Positions 1-6,334 of a DNA stretch of 11,770 nt are shown one piece after another. Source of the DNA: Rickettsia typhi (GTDB taxonomy: Bacteria > Pseudomonadota > Alphaproteobacteria > Rickettsiales > UBA1997); NCBI GenBank assembly GCA_945902255.1, contig CAMDMO010000041.1:1-11770 (forward strand), in the 5' to 3' direction. The number at the start of each line of letters is the position of its first letter. The first letter of the stretch is position 1. The position numbers and the translations under genes are program-made. Below the pieces are notes generated by a model. It was not told the DNA's origin, made no database searches, and worked only from the letters and a program-made list of their open reading frames with translations.

Positions 1-1
1 A

Positions 2-1255
2 TTGCCTTTCAAAAATCTACATTTAATTGTGCTTGATGAAGAGCATGATTCGTCTTTTAAACAAGAAGATGTTTTTAATTTTCATGCGCGCGATATGGCG
101 ATTGTGAAGGCGAAATTAGAAAATTTTTCAGTGATTTTATCTTCTGCCACTCCATCAATTGAAAGCTACGCCAATGCGCTTTCTGGCAAATATCATCATT
201 TTATTTTAGAGCAAAAATTCGGTCAAACTATCAATGAAATTGAAATGATAGATTTGCGCCAAGAAAAAATGCAATCTGGAGATTTTTTATCGGCAAAATT
301 GCGCAAAGAAGTTGCGCAGAATTTGTTAAATAATAAACAAACTTTACTTTTTTTGAATCGTCGCGGATATGCTCCAGTCACACTTTGTAAGGCTTGTGGA
401 AAAAAATATGAATGCGGAGATTGTGATTTTCATTTAGTTTTACACAAAGCAAAAAAGAAATTAATTTGTCATCATTGCGGGCATCAAGAACAAATGAATC
501 ACGAATGTAAATTTTGCGGTGAAAAAGATTCCCTAATTGCTCTTGGAGCTGGTGTTGAAAAGGTTGCAGAGGAAGTACAAAATTTATTTCCCAAGGCAAG
601 AATTGCTCTGGTTACTAGTGACAATGTAGAAAGTTTTTTAGATGCTGAAAAAATTGTAAAACAAATTTTAGATCAAGAAGTTGATATAATTATTGGCACG
701 CAAATGATTGTGAAAGGCTATGATTTTCCTGATTTGGAGCTGGTTGGAATTATTGATATTGACGGAATGCTTTATTCTTCCGAACTTCGTGCATTAGAAA
801 AAACTTACCAAATTTTAACACAAGTAATAGGTCGCGCCGGCAGAAGACAAAAGGCTGGGAAGGTAATTATACAAACTTACAATCCAGATAATTTAATTTT
901 TGAAAAAATTATAAAAAACAGCAAAAAAGATTTTTATAATTTTGAAATCAAAAACCGCCAAAGCGCTAACTTTCCACCATTTTCAAGATTTGCGAAATTT
1001 GAAGTTAGTTCTTTTTTAGAAAATGATGCTAAAAATTTTGCAAAAAAATTAATCCAAAATTTTCCGCATAGTGAAAAAATTGAATTATTTGGTCCTGCGC
1101 CGGCGCCGATTCAGCGCTTAAAAAACCGTCATCATTTTTTGGTTAATTTGAAGGTGGAGAAAAAAGTTAATTTACAAAAATTAATTCTAGATGTGATGAA
1201 AGGGCTTGAAACGCCTAAGTCGGTGAGAGTTAGGATTGATGTAGATCCGATTTAG
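2..1255 (+). CDS. priA: Primosomal protein N' (PriA helicase), C-terminal part, 5' truncated by window edge
   Basis: PriA is a cytosolic 3'-5' superfamily 2 DNA helicase that reloads the replisome at stalled forks. The frame enters from outside the window: its first codon here is an internal Leu (TTG) in a PFKNL stretch that PriA proteins carry just before the DEEH box. About 417 residues are visible, against roughly 650-730 for whole PriA, so the DNA-binding domain and Walker A motif are missing only because of the cut. Counting from that Leu, the Walker B/DEEH box is at 12-15 and the SSATPS motif III at 47-52. Eight zinc-binding cysteines form four CxxC pairs (129/132, 138/141, 156/159, 169/172). 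GTQM..KG.DFP follows at 232-243, and helicase motif VI (QVIGRAGRR) at 274-282. All diagnostic motifs are intact, so the gene looks functional. It converges on guaB across a palindromic repeat. Confidence 0.96.
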   Translation: MPFKNLHLIVLDEEHDSSFKQEDVFNFHARDMAIVKAKLENFSVILSSATPSIESYANALSGKYHHFILEQKFGQTINEIEMIDLRQEKMQSGDFLSAKLRKEVAQNLLNNKQTLLFLNRRGYAPVTLCKACGKKYECGDCDFHLVLHKAKKKLICHHCGHQEQMNHECKFCGEKDSLIALGAGVEKVAEEVQNLFPKARIALVTSDNVESFLDAEKIVKQILDQEVDIIIGTQMIVKGYDFPDLELVGIIDIDGMLYSSELRALEKTYQILTQVIGRAGRRQKAGKVIIQTYNPDNLIFEKIIKNSKKDFYNFEIKNRQSANFPPFSRFAKFEVSSFLENDAKNFAKKLIQNFPHSEKIELFGPAPAPIQRLKNRHHFLVNLKVEKKVNLQKLILDVMKGLETPKSVRVRIDVDPI

Positions 1256-1301
1256 AAATTGATCCTTTGTGTGGTCTAGCTTTTTTAACTACGAGTCAAA
1301 C

Positions 1302-1412
1302 ATCGCACTTCGACAAGCTCAGTGTGACATCTGAAGTTAGCGTGAAATCCAAGATTAAATTATTGCACCCAAGAATATCTTAAATGTCACGCTGAGCTTG
1401 TCGAAGTGCGAT
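1302..1412. repeat. Dispersed inverted repeat, copy 1 (29-bp arms, CTTCGACAAGCTCAG core)
   Basis: Arms 1302-1330 and 1384-1412 are reverse complements at 28 of 29 positions, around a 53-nt centre. Weaker symmetry continues outward to about 1292 and 1422 with small indels. Each arm carries the core CTTCGACAAGCTCAG and can itself fold into a 7-bp hairpin with loop TCGACAAGCTC (left arm: stem 1303-1309 with 1321-1327, one G.T pair). On the + strand the right arm is followed by ATTTTTGG, so the whole foldback could help end priA transcripts. A second copy lies at 6801-6897. No transposase or target-site duplication was seen. The structure is read directly; any role as a REP-like element or terminator is inference. 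Confidence 0.9.
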
Positions 1413-1437
1413 TTTTGGACTCTGTATTTTAGGTTAA

Positions 1438-1461
1438 AATATTTACTAATCGGTAAATATT
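1438..1461 (-). terminator. AT-rich hairpin directly downstream of guaB, possible terminator
   Basis: AATATTTAC and GTAAATATT form a perfect 9-bp stem with a 6-nt loop, one base beyond the guaB stop codon. Read on the - strand, the hairpin is followed only by TTAACC, so the U-tract is poor and the stem has only one G-C pair. It may protect the guaB mRNA end or help termination together with the adjacent repeat. The dyad is certain; its function is not. Confidence 0.35.
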
Positions 1462-1462
1462 A

Positions 1463-2953
1463 CTAACTTTCAGTAGTATAATTCGGCGATTCAGAAGTTA
1501 TTGTAATTGAATGAGGATGGCTTTCGCGAAGACCGGAATTGGTGATGCGAACGAAGTTGCAATTATTGCGCATTTCTTCAATTGTGGCGCAGCCAGTATA
1601 TCCCATTGCTGATTTTAATCCACCAACCAATTGGTGTAAAACTTCAGAAACTGGACCTTTATAAGCGACTCTGCCCTCAACTCCTTCGGGAACTAACTTT
1701 AATTTATCTTTAATATCTTGTTGAAAATAACGATCAGCAGAGCCGCGAGCCATTGCGCCGAGTGAACCCATGCCGCGATAAACTTTATAAGATCTGCCTT
1801 TAAATAATACGATTTCTCCTGGAGTTTCTTCGGTTCCTGCAAGTAAGCCACCAAGCATTACGCAAGAAGCGCCAGCAGCAATTGCTTTTGCTAGGTCTCC
1901 AGAAAATCTAATTCCGCCATCAGAAATTACTGGAATTTTTACTTTATCACAAAATTCAACTACATCAAGAATTGCTGATAGCTGTGGAACTCCAACGCCA
2001 GCAACCACACGGGTTGTGCAGATTGATCCAGGGCCAATTCCAACTTTTACTGAGTCAGCGCCAGCGTCAATTAAGGCTTTAGCCGCTTCTTTAGTAGCGA
2101 TATTTCCAGCAATAAAATCTTGTTTTGGAAAAAGTTTTTTAAGTTCTCTAACTGTTTCAATTACGCCCATGGAATGTCCGTGAGCGGTGTCGATTGTTAT
2201 AATATCAGCGCCTGCCTCAATTAAGCTTTCGGCGCGTTTAATGCCATCTTTTCCAACTCCTGTTGCGGCAGCAACTCTTAATCTGCCTTCTTCATCTTTG
2301 GTTGCATGAGGAAATTGTTTAGTTTTTTCTAAATCTTTACCAGTCATTAAGCCAACACAATTGCCGCTTGAATCGGTAATGATAATTCTCTCAATTTTAT
2401 TTTTATGAAGCAAAACTTTGGCATCAGACTTGCTAATATTAGCTTTAGCGGTGATTAAATTATCTTTTGTCATTAATTCGCTAACTGGCTGTTTTTTATC
2501 CAAAGCAAAGCGCACATCACGATTTGTAAGAATTCCAACCAGTTTTTTACTTCCGTCTTTTATTACTGGAATTCCTGAAATTCCGTATTTTTCCATTAAT
2601 TGCAAAGCATCGCCCAGCGTTTCATTTGGCGTTATTGTAACGGGATTTATCACCATTCCTGATTCGAATTTTTTTACTCTTCTAACTTCGTCAGATTGAT
2701 CTTTTATAGTTAAATTTTTATGAATACATCCCATGCCGCCAGACTGCGCCATTGCAATGGCTAAGCGACTTTCGGTTACGGTATCCATTGCCGAAGAAAT
2801 GATGGGAATATTTAGCGAAATTTTTTTGGTAATTTTAGTTTTAATGTCAGCTTCATTGGGCAGAACCTCCGAATAAGCTGGCTTAAGCAGCACATCGTCA
2901 AAAGTTAGAGAAGGGGAAATTGATTCAAAATCGCTCGAATTCTTTTTTGCCAT
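1463..2953 (-). CDS. guaB: Inosine-5'-monophosphate dehydrogenase
   Basis: IMPDH oxidises IMP to XMP with NAD+, the committed step of GMP synthesis, in the cytosol. The 496-residue product matches the usual bacterial length of about 490. The (beta/alpha)8 catalytic barrel begins with the LTFDDVLLKP segment (16-25). It is interrupted by two CBS domains at roughly 100-155 and 160-210, which in this family bind adenine or guanine nucleotides and regulate the enzyme. The catalytic loop GPGSICTTRV has the nucleophile Cys312. ISDGGIR (343-349) binds the substrate phosphate, and the mobile flap GSADRYF has the catalytic Arg408-Tyr409 pair. The ATG start gives the typical N-terminus; no Shine-Dalgarno motif precedes it. 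The gene is monocistronic and divergent from the Fur-family gene. Most host-restricted Rickettsia lack purine synthesis, so its presence argues for a less dependent lifestyle (inference). Confidence 0.97.
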   Translation of the reverse strand: MAKKNSSDFESISPSLTFDDVLLKPAYSEVLPNEADIKTKITKKISLNIPIISSAMDTVTESRLAIAMAQSGGMGCIHKNLTIKDQSDEVRRVKKFESGMVINPVTITPNETLGDALQLMEKYGISGIPVIKDGSKKLVGILTNRDVRFALDKKQPVSELMTKDNLITAKANISKSDAKVLLHKNKIERIIITDSSGNCVGLMTGKDLEKTKQFPHATKDEEGRLRVAAATGVGKDGIKRAESLIEAGADIITIDTAHGHSMGVIETVRELKKLFPKQDFIAGNIATKEAAKALIDAGADSVKVGIGPGSICTTRVVAGVGVPQLSAILDVVEFCDKVKIPVISDGGIRFSGDLAKAIAAGASCVMLGGLLAGTEETPGEIVLFKGRSYKVYRGMGSLGAMARGSADRYFQQDIKDKLKLVPEGVEGRVAYKGPVSEVLHQLVGGLKSAMGYTGCATIEEMRNNCNFVRITNSGLRESHPHSITITSESPNYTTES

Positions 2954-2959
2954 TGTTTT

Positions 2960-2965
2960 TATAAT
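2960..2965 (+). promoter_or_regulatory. Candidate -10 element for the Fur-family gene operon
   Basis: A perfect TATAAT lies 66 bases before the chosen fur start. No convincing -35 box is found 15-18 bases upstream, where the sequence is the start of guaB. In DNA this AT-rich the hexamer can occur by chance, so this is a weak call. Confidence 0.25.
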
Positions 2966-2982
2966 TTTTTGCTAGAAAAATG

Positions 2983-3007
2983 TGACTTGGCGGGTCATTA
3001 TCCGACC
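2983..3007. promoter_or_regulatory. Overlapping dyads between guaB and fur, candidate operator
   Basis: TGAC (2983-2986) and GTCA (2994-2997) form a dyad with a 7-nt spacer. GGTC (2993-2996) and GACC (3004-3007) form a second one, again with 7 nt between. The half-sites GAC, GTC and GAC therefore alternate every 10 bases, one helical turn. The stretch is GC-richer than its surroundings and overlaps the proposed guaB -10 and start point. It does not resemble the classic Fur box or the Irr ICE motif. A site for the adjacent Fur-family protein is plausible but unproven. Confidence 0.3.
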
Positions 3008-3025
3008 TTAAAAAATAAAAGACAA
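2997..3025 (-). promoter_or_regulatory. Candidate sigma70-type promoter of guaB
   Basis: Read on the - strand, a -35 box TTGTCT (3020-3025, 4 of 6 matches) is followed by a 17-nt spacer and a -10 box GATAAT (2997-3002, 5 of 6). Transcription would begin near 2990, giving a leader of about 37 nt to the guaB ATG. The -35 box lies just before the fur start codon, so the two promoters would be intertwined. Confidence 0.45.
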
Positions 3026-3031
3026 TCAATT

Positions 3032-3463
3032 ATGTTTTCTGCAATCGAAAAGCTTTGCGAAGATCGCAAAATAAAACTTACCGAAAACCGCCGTGTAATT
3101 GCCAGAGTAATTTCTGAAAGCAATGATCATCCCGATGTGGACGAGGTTTTTCGCCGCGCTTTAAAAATTAATCCAAAAATTGGAATTGCCACGGTCTATC
3201 GTGCGGTAAAAATGTTTGAAGAAGTTGGTGTTATTTCTAAGCATGACTTTGGAAGCAAGGGCAAATCGCGCTATGAAAAGCTTGAAGGCGAGGAAGATCA
3301 TCATGATCATTTAGTTGATATTACAACCAATGAAGTGATCGAGTTTTTTAGTGAAGAGTTAGAAAAATTAAAAGATAAAATCGCTCGTGATAAGGGATAT
3401 GAGTTGGTTGGACATAAGTTAGAATTATATTGCAGACCACTTAAAAGTTCTTTTAAAAAATAG
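3032..3463 (+). CDS. Fur-family metal-responsive transcription regulator (alphaproteobacterial Fur/Mur/Irr type)
   Basis: This is a 143-residue DNA-binding repressor of the ferric uptake regulator superfamily. The N-terminal winged helix contains KLTENRRVIARVI (16-28) and the recognition helix IATVYRAVKMFEE (52-64). The dimerisation domain starts at the His-rich DHHDHLVDITT (89-99) and runs through EVIEF to ELY.RPL near the C-terminus; these histidines are typical metal ligands. The C-terminal CxxC zinc motifs of E. coli Fur are absent, as in many alphaproteobacterial Fur/Mur proteins. The frame is open from a TTG at 2969, but homology begins at the ATG at 3032 (MFSAIEKLCE), so I start there. 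The gene leads an operon with a 5-nt gap to the next one. Whether it senses iron, manganese or heme cannot be read from sequence, so I give no symbol; Fur or Mur are the likeliest names. Confidence 0.9.
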   Translation: MFSAIEKLCEDRKIKLTENRRVIARVISESNDHPDVDEVFRRALKINPKIGIATVYRAVKMFEEVGVISKHDFGSKGKSRYEKLEGEEDHHDHLVDITTNEVIEFFSEELEKLKDKIARDKGYELVGHKLELYCRPLKSSFKK

Positions 3464-3468
3464 ATAAA

Positions 3469-4299
3469 ATGTCGAATTTAAAGCAAATATTTGCTAACCA
3501 ACTTCAATTTGAAGGCGTGCGCGATGATGATAAATTTATAAAGCTATTTTACGATTTATATCGAATTGAGCTTTTTAAAGACGGTCTTGATTTAATTATT
3601 ACCAAATTAAAAGAAAAAGATTTGCACTTTGAGGTTAAGATAATCAAGGGCTGGGACACTAATGTTGGCTGCTATTTAACCGAACAAACCAAAGTTTTTA
3701 ACAAAATTCTTGGCACTTTTTCGTCCAGTATAAAGAAAAAAATAATTTTGAGAAATTTGGCCTATAATGTTTTAGCTCATGAAATGGCTCATGCGCTAGA
3801 ATTTGAAAGTGGAATTAATTTAGGCGAAGAGTTTAGAAAAGCCATCGCGCTTGACATGAAAGACCGTCAACCTTCAAGTTTTACGCTTAAAGCGGAAATA
3901 AAAAGATTAATGGTTGATGCGCTTAAAGCCTATCCGCCAAATCAATTTTTATCAGAATTATTTGCACGATATTTTGAACTGCTTAGTATTTCTCGCAATG
4001 TCTGTGCCAAAGGTGATTTTTCAACTGCGGATGTGATGAATTTTTTTGAAAATACTACCAACTTTGTTACTAAAATTTTTAATCAACAAATTAGAGCAAA
4101 AATAGATAAAGAAATTTCAAGTCAAACACTTGAAATAGCTAATCAGGTTAAACTTTTGCAAGGTGAAGAAAAATTTCAGGAAAAAGTTGAGTCATTTCAA
4201 AAAAAATCAGGAAATTCTTGGTCGAAAGCTGTAAAATCAAATTCACAATGGCAAGATGGCTGGAAAAAATATCAAGTTATAGAAGAAGATAAAAAATAA
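3469..4299 (+). CDS. Unrecognised protein with HExxH motif, putative cytosolic zinc metallopeptidase
   Basis: I cannot assign this 276-residue protein to a named family. The clearest signal is VLAHEMAHALEF (101-112): HEMAH is an HExxH zinc site with ligands His104 and His108 and catalytic Glu105. Downstream, LSELFARYFELL (161-172) has acidic residues, Glu163 or Glu170, that could be the third ligand as in gluzincins; that pairing is inference. The N-terminal 100 residues are mixed alpha/beta with a conspicuous GWDTNVGCYL segment (61-70). The C-terminal third is helical and charged, ending in a short Trp-containing tail (SW, QW, GW at 250-265). There is no signal peptide or membrane segment, so it is probably cytosolic. 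It sits 5 nt after the Fur-family gene and 1 nt before thrB, so it is almost certainly co-transcribed. Substrate and role are unknown. Confidence 0.75.
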   Translation: MSNLKQIFANQLQFEGVRDDDKFIKLFYDLYRIELFKDGLDLIITKLKEKDLHFEVKIIKGWDTNVGCYLTEQTKVFNKILGTFSSSIKKKIILRNLAYNVLAHEMAHALEFESGINLGEEFRKAIALDMKDRQPSSFTLKAEIKRLMVDALKAYPPNQFLSELFARYFELLSISRNVCAKGDFSTADVMNFFENTTNFVTKIFNQQIRAKIDKEISSQTLEIANQVKLLQGEEKFQEKVESFQKKSGNSWSKAVKSNSQWQDGWKKYQVIEEDKK

Positions 4300-4300
4300 A

Positions 4301-5266
4301 ATGGCAGTTTACACGAGGCTTATTCATCAAGAAATTCAAGATCATCTAAAAAATTATTCGCTAGGTAATTTGCTAGAATTTAAAGAAATTTTAGACGGAA
4401 TTGATAATTCTAATTTTATTATAAAAACCTCAGAAGGGCAATTTATTTTGACTATTTTTGAGTCAAGAATTGATAAAAATCAGCTACCTTTTTTTATTAA
4501 TTTTAAATTACATTTAGCATCAAAAGGAATTTTCTGTCCGAAGCCGATCCTTGATAACTCTGGTTTGGCGATAGTTAATCTTAAAGGAAAAAAATCAACA
4601 ATTGTATCTTTTTTAAATGGCGCAACTCTTAAACCTCGCTTAGATGGATATTATGAGAGCATCACAAAAGATCATTGTTTTGAAGTGGGAAAGCAGCTAG
4701 CTAAAATGCATGAAGCGGCACTAGATTTTTCAATGAGTCGCAAAAATGAATTAGGAGTTGATGGTTTTCGCTTTTTATTTTCTAAATTTGAACATTTATT
4801 AGATGATTATCAAAAAGATTTACGAATTGAAATTTTAAATAATTTGGATTTTATAGAAAAAAGCTGGAAGCTTGATTTGCCTAGCGCTGCAGTGCATATT
4901 GATTTATTTCCAGATAATGTTTTTTTTGATGAAAAACAAAAATTAAGTGGCGTGATAGATTTTTATTTTGCCGCTAATGATATGTTAATTTATGATTTTG
5001 CGGTGACCGCAAATGCTTGGTGTTTTGATGCAAATAATAATTTTGAAAAAGATAAGTTTGAGCAGCTATTTTATGGATATGAATTGGTGCGAAAATTTTT
5101 ACCAGCAGAAAAAGAATTTTTAAAAATAGCCTTGGTTGCAGCGTCAATGCGCTTTTTATTAACAAGGATCAATGATATGTTTTTTACGCCAAAAGACTCT
5201 TTGGTAAAAATAAAAAATCCGCAAGAATATCTGCAAAAACTAAGATTTTTTAAATCACAAATTTAA
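4301..5266 (+). CDS. thrB: Homoserine kinase, ThrB type of alphaproteobacteria (APH-like fold)
   Basis: The enzyme phosphorylates homoserine to O-phosphohomoserine, the step before threonine synthase. It belongs to the aminoglycoside-phosphotransferase-like kinases, not the GHMP kinases that carry the same symbol in E. coli. At 321 residues it has family length and follows the family from the first residues (MAVYT). Visible motifs are GIDNSNFIIKT (33-43), the APH catalytic loop VHIDLFPDNVFF (198-209) with Asp201 and Asn206, and the metal-binding GVIDFYFAAND (217-227) with Asp220. These are followed by YDFAVTANAWCFD (231-243) and the conserved end MRFLLTRIND...YLQKLRFF. All catalytic residues are present. 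It starts 1 nt after the metallopeptidase stop and abuts pgeF. It works in the same pathway as lysC at the right edge, though in a separate operon. Confidence 0.95.
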   Translation: MAVYTRLIHQEIQDHLKNYSLGNLLEFKEILDGIDNSNFIIKTSEGQFILTIFESRIDKNQLPFFINFKLHLASKGIFCPKPILDNSGLAIVNLKGKKSTIVSFLNGATLKPRLDGYYESITKDHCFEVGKQLAKMHEAALDFSMSRKNELGVDGFRFLFSKFEHLLDDYQKDLRIEILNNLDFIEKSWKLDLPSAAVHIDLFPDNVFFDEKQKLSGVIDFYFAANDMLIYDFAVTANAWCFDANNNFEKDKFEQLFYGYELVRKFLPAEKEFLKIALVAASMRFLLTRINDMFFTPKDSLVKIKNPQEYLQKLRFFKSQI

Positions 5267-5956
5267 ATGATAAATTATAATTTTTTTGGCAAAGATTGTA
5301 TAATTAATCGCGAATTATCAAATCGCGCCGATCTTGAGCTAAAGCTTGCAGATAAAGGAATTAACCACGATTGTTTATTGTTATTAAATCAAATTCACGG
5401 TAGAGAAGCGGTTGTGATTGATGATAAAGATAAAATTTATGGCACACAAAATTTACCAAAAGCCGATGCAATAGTTACCAATCTTTCTAAGGTTGCAATT
5501 GGGGTGGTTACTGCGGATTGTGGGGCAATTTTATTTAGAGATGAAGAAAAAAATATTATTGGAGCAGCTCACGCCGGATGGCGCGGCGCAAAGCTAGGGG
5601 TGATTAAAACTTCCATTGAAGCGATGAAAAATTTAGGAGCAAAAAATATTAAAGCTATTCTTGGGCCAATGATTCAACAAGATTCTTATGAGGTTTCGAA
5701 AGAGTTTTTAGATGATTTTTTAAGTGAAGATTTAGCTAATAAAATATTTTTTAAAAATGGCGCAAATGATGATAAATTTTTATTTGATTTGCCTGCTTAT
5801 ATTGAAAAAAAATTAAGAAATGAAGGAATTGTTCAAATCGAAAATCTAAAAATTGATACTTATAAAAATGAGGAAAGTTTTTTTAGCTTTAGAAGATCAA
5901 CGCATCAAGGTCAAAAAGATTGCGGCAGAAATGTTTCGGTAATTATGGCTGACTAG
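5267..5956 (+). CDS. pgeF: Peptidoglycan editing factor / multicopper polyphenol oxidase-like (YfiH, DUF152)
   Basis: PgeF proteins clear mis-incorporated residues from peptidoglycan precursors; homologues were also described as laccase-like or purine nucleoside phosphorylases (family knowledge). The 229-residue product is slightly short for the family (about 240-260). It keeps the zinc/copper ligands in NQIHG (His44), TADC (Cys85) and AHAGWRG (His102). LGPMIQQDSYEV (132-143) corresponds to the usual GPCI..SYEV, here with Met instead of Cys. DTYKNEESFFSFRRS.HQG (197-215) and the terminal GRNVSVI are also standard. No signal peptide is present, which fits a cytosolic enzyme. The ATG follows the thrB TAA with no base between, so translation is probably coupled. 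It is the last gene of the fur operon. No terminator is visible before the opposing tRNA gene 22 nt downstream. Confidence 0.93.
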   Translation: MINYNFFGKDCIINRELSNRADLELKLADKGINHDCLLLLNQIHGREAVVIDDKDKIYGTQNLPKADAIVTNLSKVAIGVVTADCGAILFRDEEKNIIGAAHAGWRGAKLGVIKTSIEAMKNLGAKNIKAILGPMIQQDSYEVSKEFLDDFLSEDLANKIFFKNGANDDKFLFDLPAYIEKKLRNEGIVQIENLKIDTYKNEESFFSFRRSTHQGQKDCGRNVSVIMAD

Positions 5957-5978
5957 CTTTGTTTGCGAGAGAGGTGTG

Positions 5979-6054
5979 TGGTGCCTGAAGCCGGAATTGA
6001 ACCAGCGACACAAGGATTTTCAGTCCTTTGCTCTACCAACTGAGCTATTCAGGC
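5979..6054 (-). tRNA. tRNA-Phe (anticodon GAA), CCA encoded
   Basis: Read on the - strand, the 76-nt gene folds into a full cloverleaf. The acceptor is GCCTGAA/TTCAGGC and the D-arm has TAGCTCAGTTGGTAGAGC. The anticodon stem is AAGGA/TCCTT with loop CTGAAAA (anticodon at 6019-6021), and the T-arm is GCTGG-TTCAATT-CCGGC. The discriminator is A, followed by a genome-encoded CCA at 5979-5981. The arm sequences match typical bacterial tRNA-Phe closely. It is convergent with pgeF. Confidence 0.97.
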
Positions 6055-6083
6055 AATAACTTTTATTTAAAAAAGAGTTGTGT

Positions 6084-6111
6084 AAGATAAGAATAACCTT
6101 TTATTTTGCAA
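6084..6111 (-). promoter_or_regulatory. Candidate promoter of tRNA-Phe
   Basis: On the - strand, TTGCAA (6106-6111) is separated by 16 nt from TATCTT (6084-6089). Transcription would start near 6077, about 23 nt before the mature tRNA 5' end. Both boxes match the sigma70 consensus at 4 of 6 positions. Confidence 0.35.
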
Positions 6112-6184
6112 GCTTCTTCGGTTGGTTACCTAACTCATCGCTAGCACTGATATTTGGAAAACAGTAAAAACTCTATATAAAATC

Positions 6185-6334
6185 ATGGAAAACCTCAATG
6201 ACTACTCTGGCTATGTCTCTGCAGCTTATACGGTTGCGATAGCTTCAATGACCATCTTGGCGGCATATGTCGCAATAAAATATTTCTTGATAAAATCTCA
6301 GCAAAAAGATGTTAAAAATAAAAAATCATCATAA
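6185..6334 (+). CDS. ccmD: Heme exporter protein CcmD (cytochrome c maturation)
   Basis: A 49-codon gene that automatic callers may miss. CcmD is a small inner-membrane protein that joins the CcmABC heme-handling ATPase complex and is needed to release heme-loaded CcmE. The product begins with a short polar segment containing the family-like YSGYVSAAY (7-15). One hydrophobic segment follows at about 15-37, then a Lys-rich cytoplasmic tail (38-49). Length, topology and the Tyr-containing entry to the membrane helix fit CcmD, but the family is poorly conserved. The main support is position: its last 26 nt overlap the start of ccmE in another frame. No Shine-Dalgarno motif is seen. ccmA, ccmB and ccmC are not upstream, which is unusual for a ccmD gene. 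Confidence 0.8.
   Translation: MENLNDYSGYVSAAYTVAIASMTILAAYVAIKYFLIKSQQKDVKNKKSS

Noticed and set aside
378..599. 73-codon open frame on the - strand inside priA
   Set aside because: It lies antisense to the zinc-cysteine region of priA, has no recognisable domain, and the priA frame is fully supported.
1302..1412. Rickettsia palindromic element (RPE) identity for the repeats
   Set aside because: Size and foldback form are similar, but RPEs are noted for in-frame insertion in genes. These copies are intergenic, and I cannot match their core to any RPE family.
2418..2699. 93-codon open frame on the + strand inside guaB
   Set aside because: It is antisense to the CBS domains of guaB; its hydrophobic composition is what that frame gives by reflection.
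2969..3031. TTG start extending the Fur-family protein by 21 residues
   Set aside because: The extension shows no family similarity, covers the likely promoter/operator region, and an ATG lies exactly where homology begins.
4974..5165. 63-codon open frame on the - strand inside thrB
   Set aside because: It is antisense to the conserved C-terminal third of thrB and shows no motif.
6154..6181. TTGGAA-16-TATAAA promoter-like pair before ccmD
   Set aside because: The -10 box would end 3 nt before the ATG, placing the transcription start inside the coding sequence, so it cannot serve ccmD as annotated.
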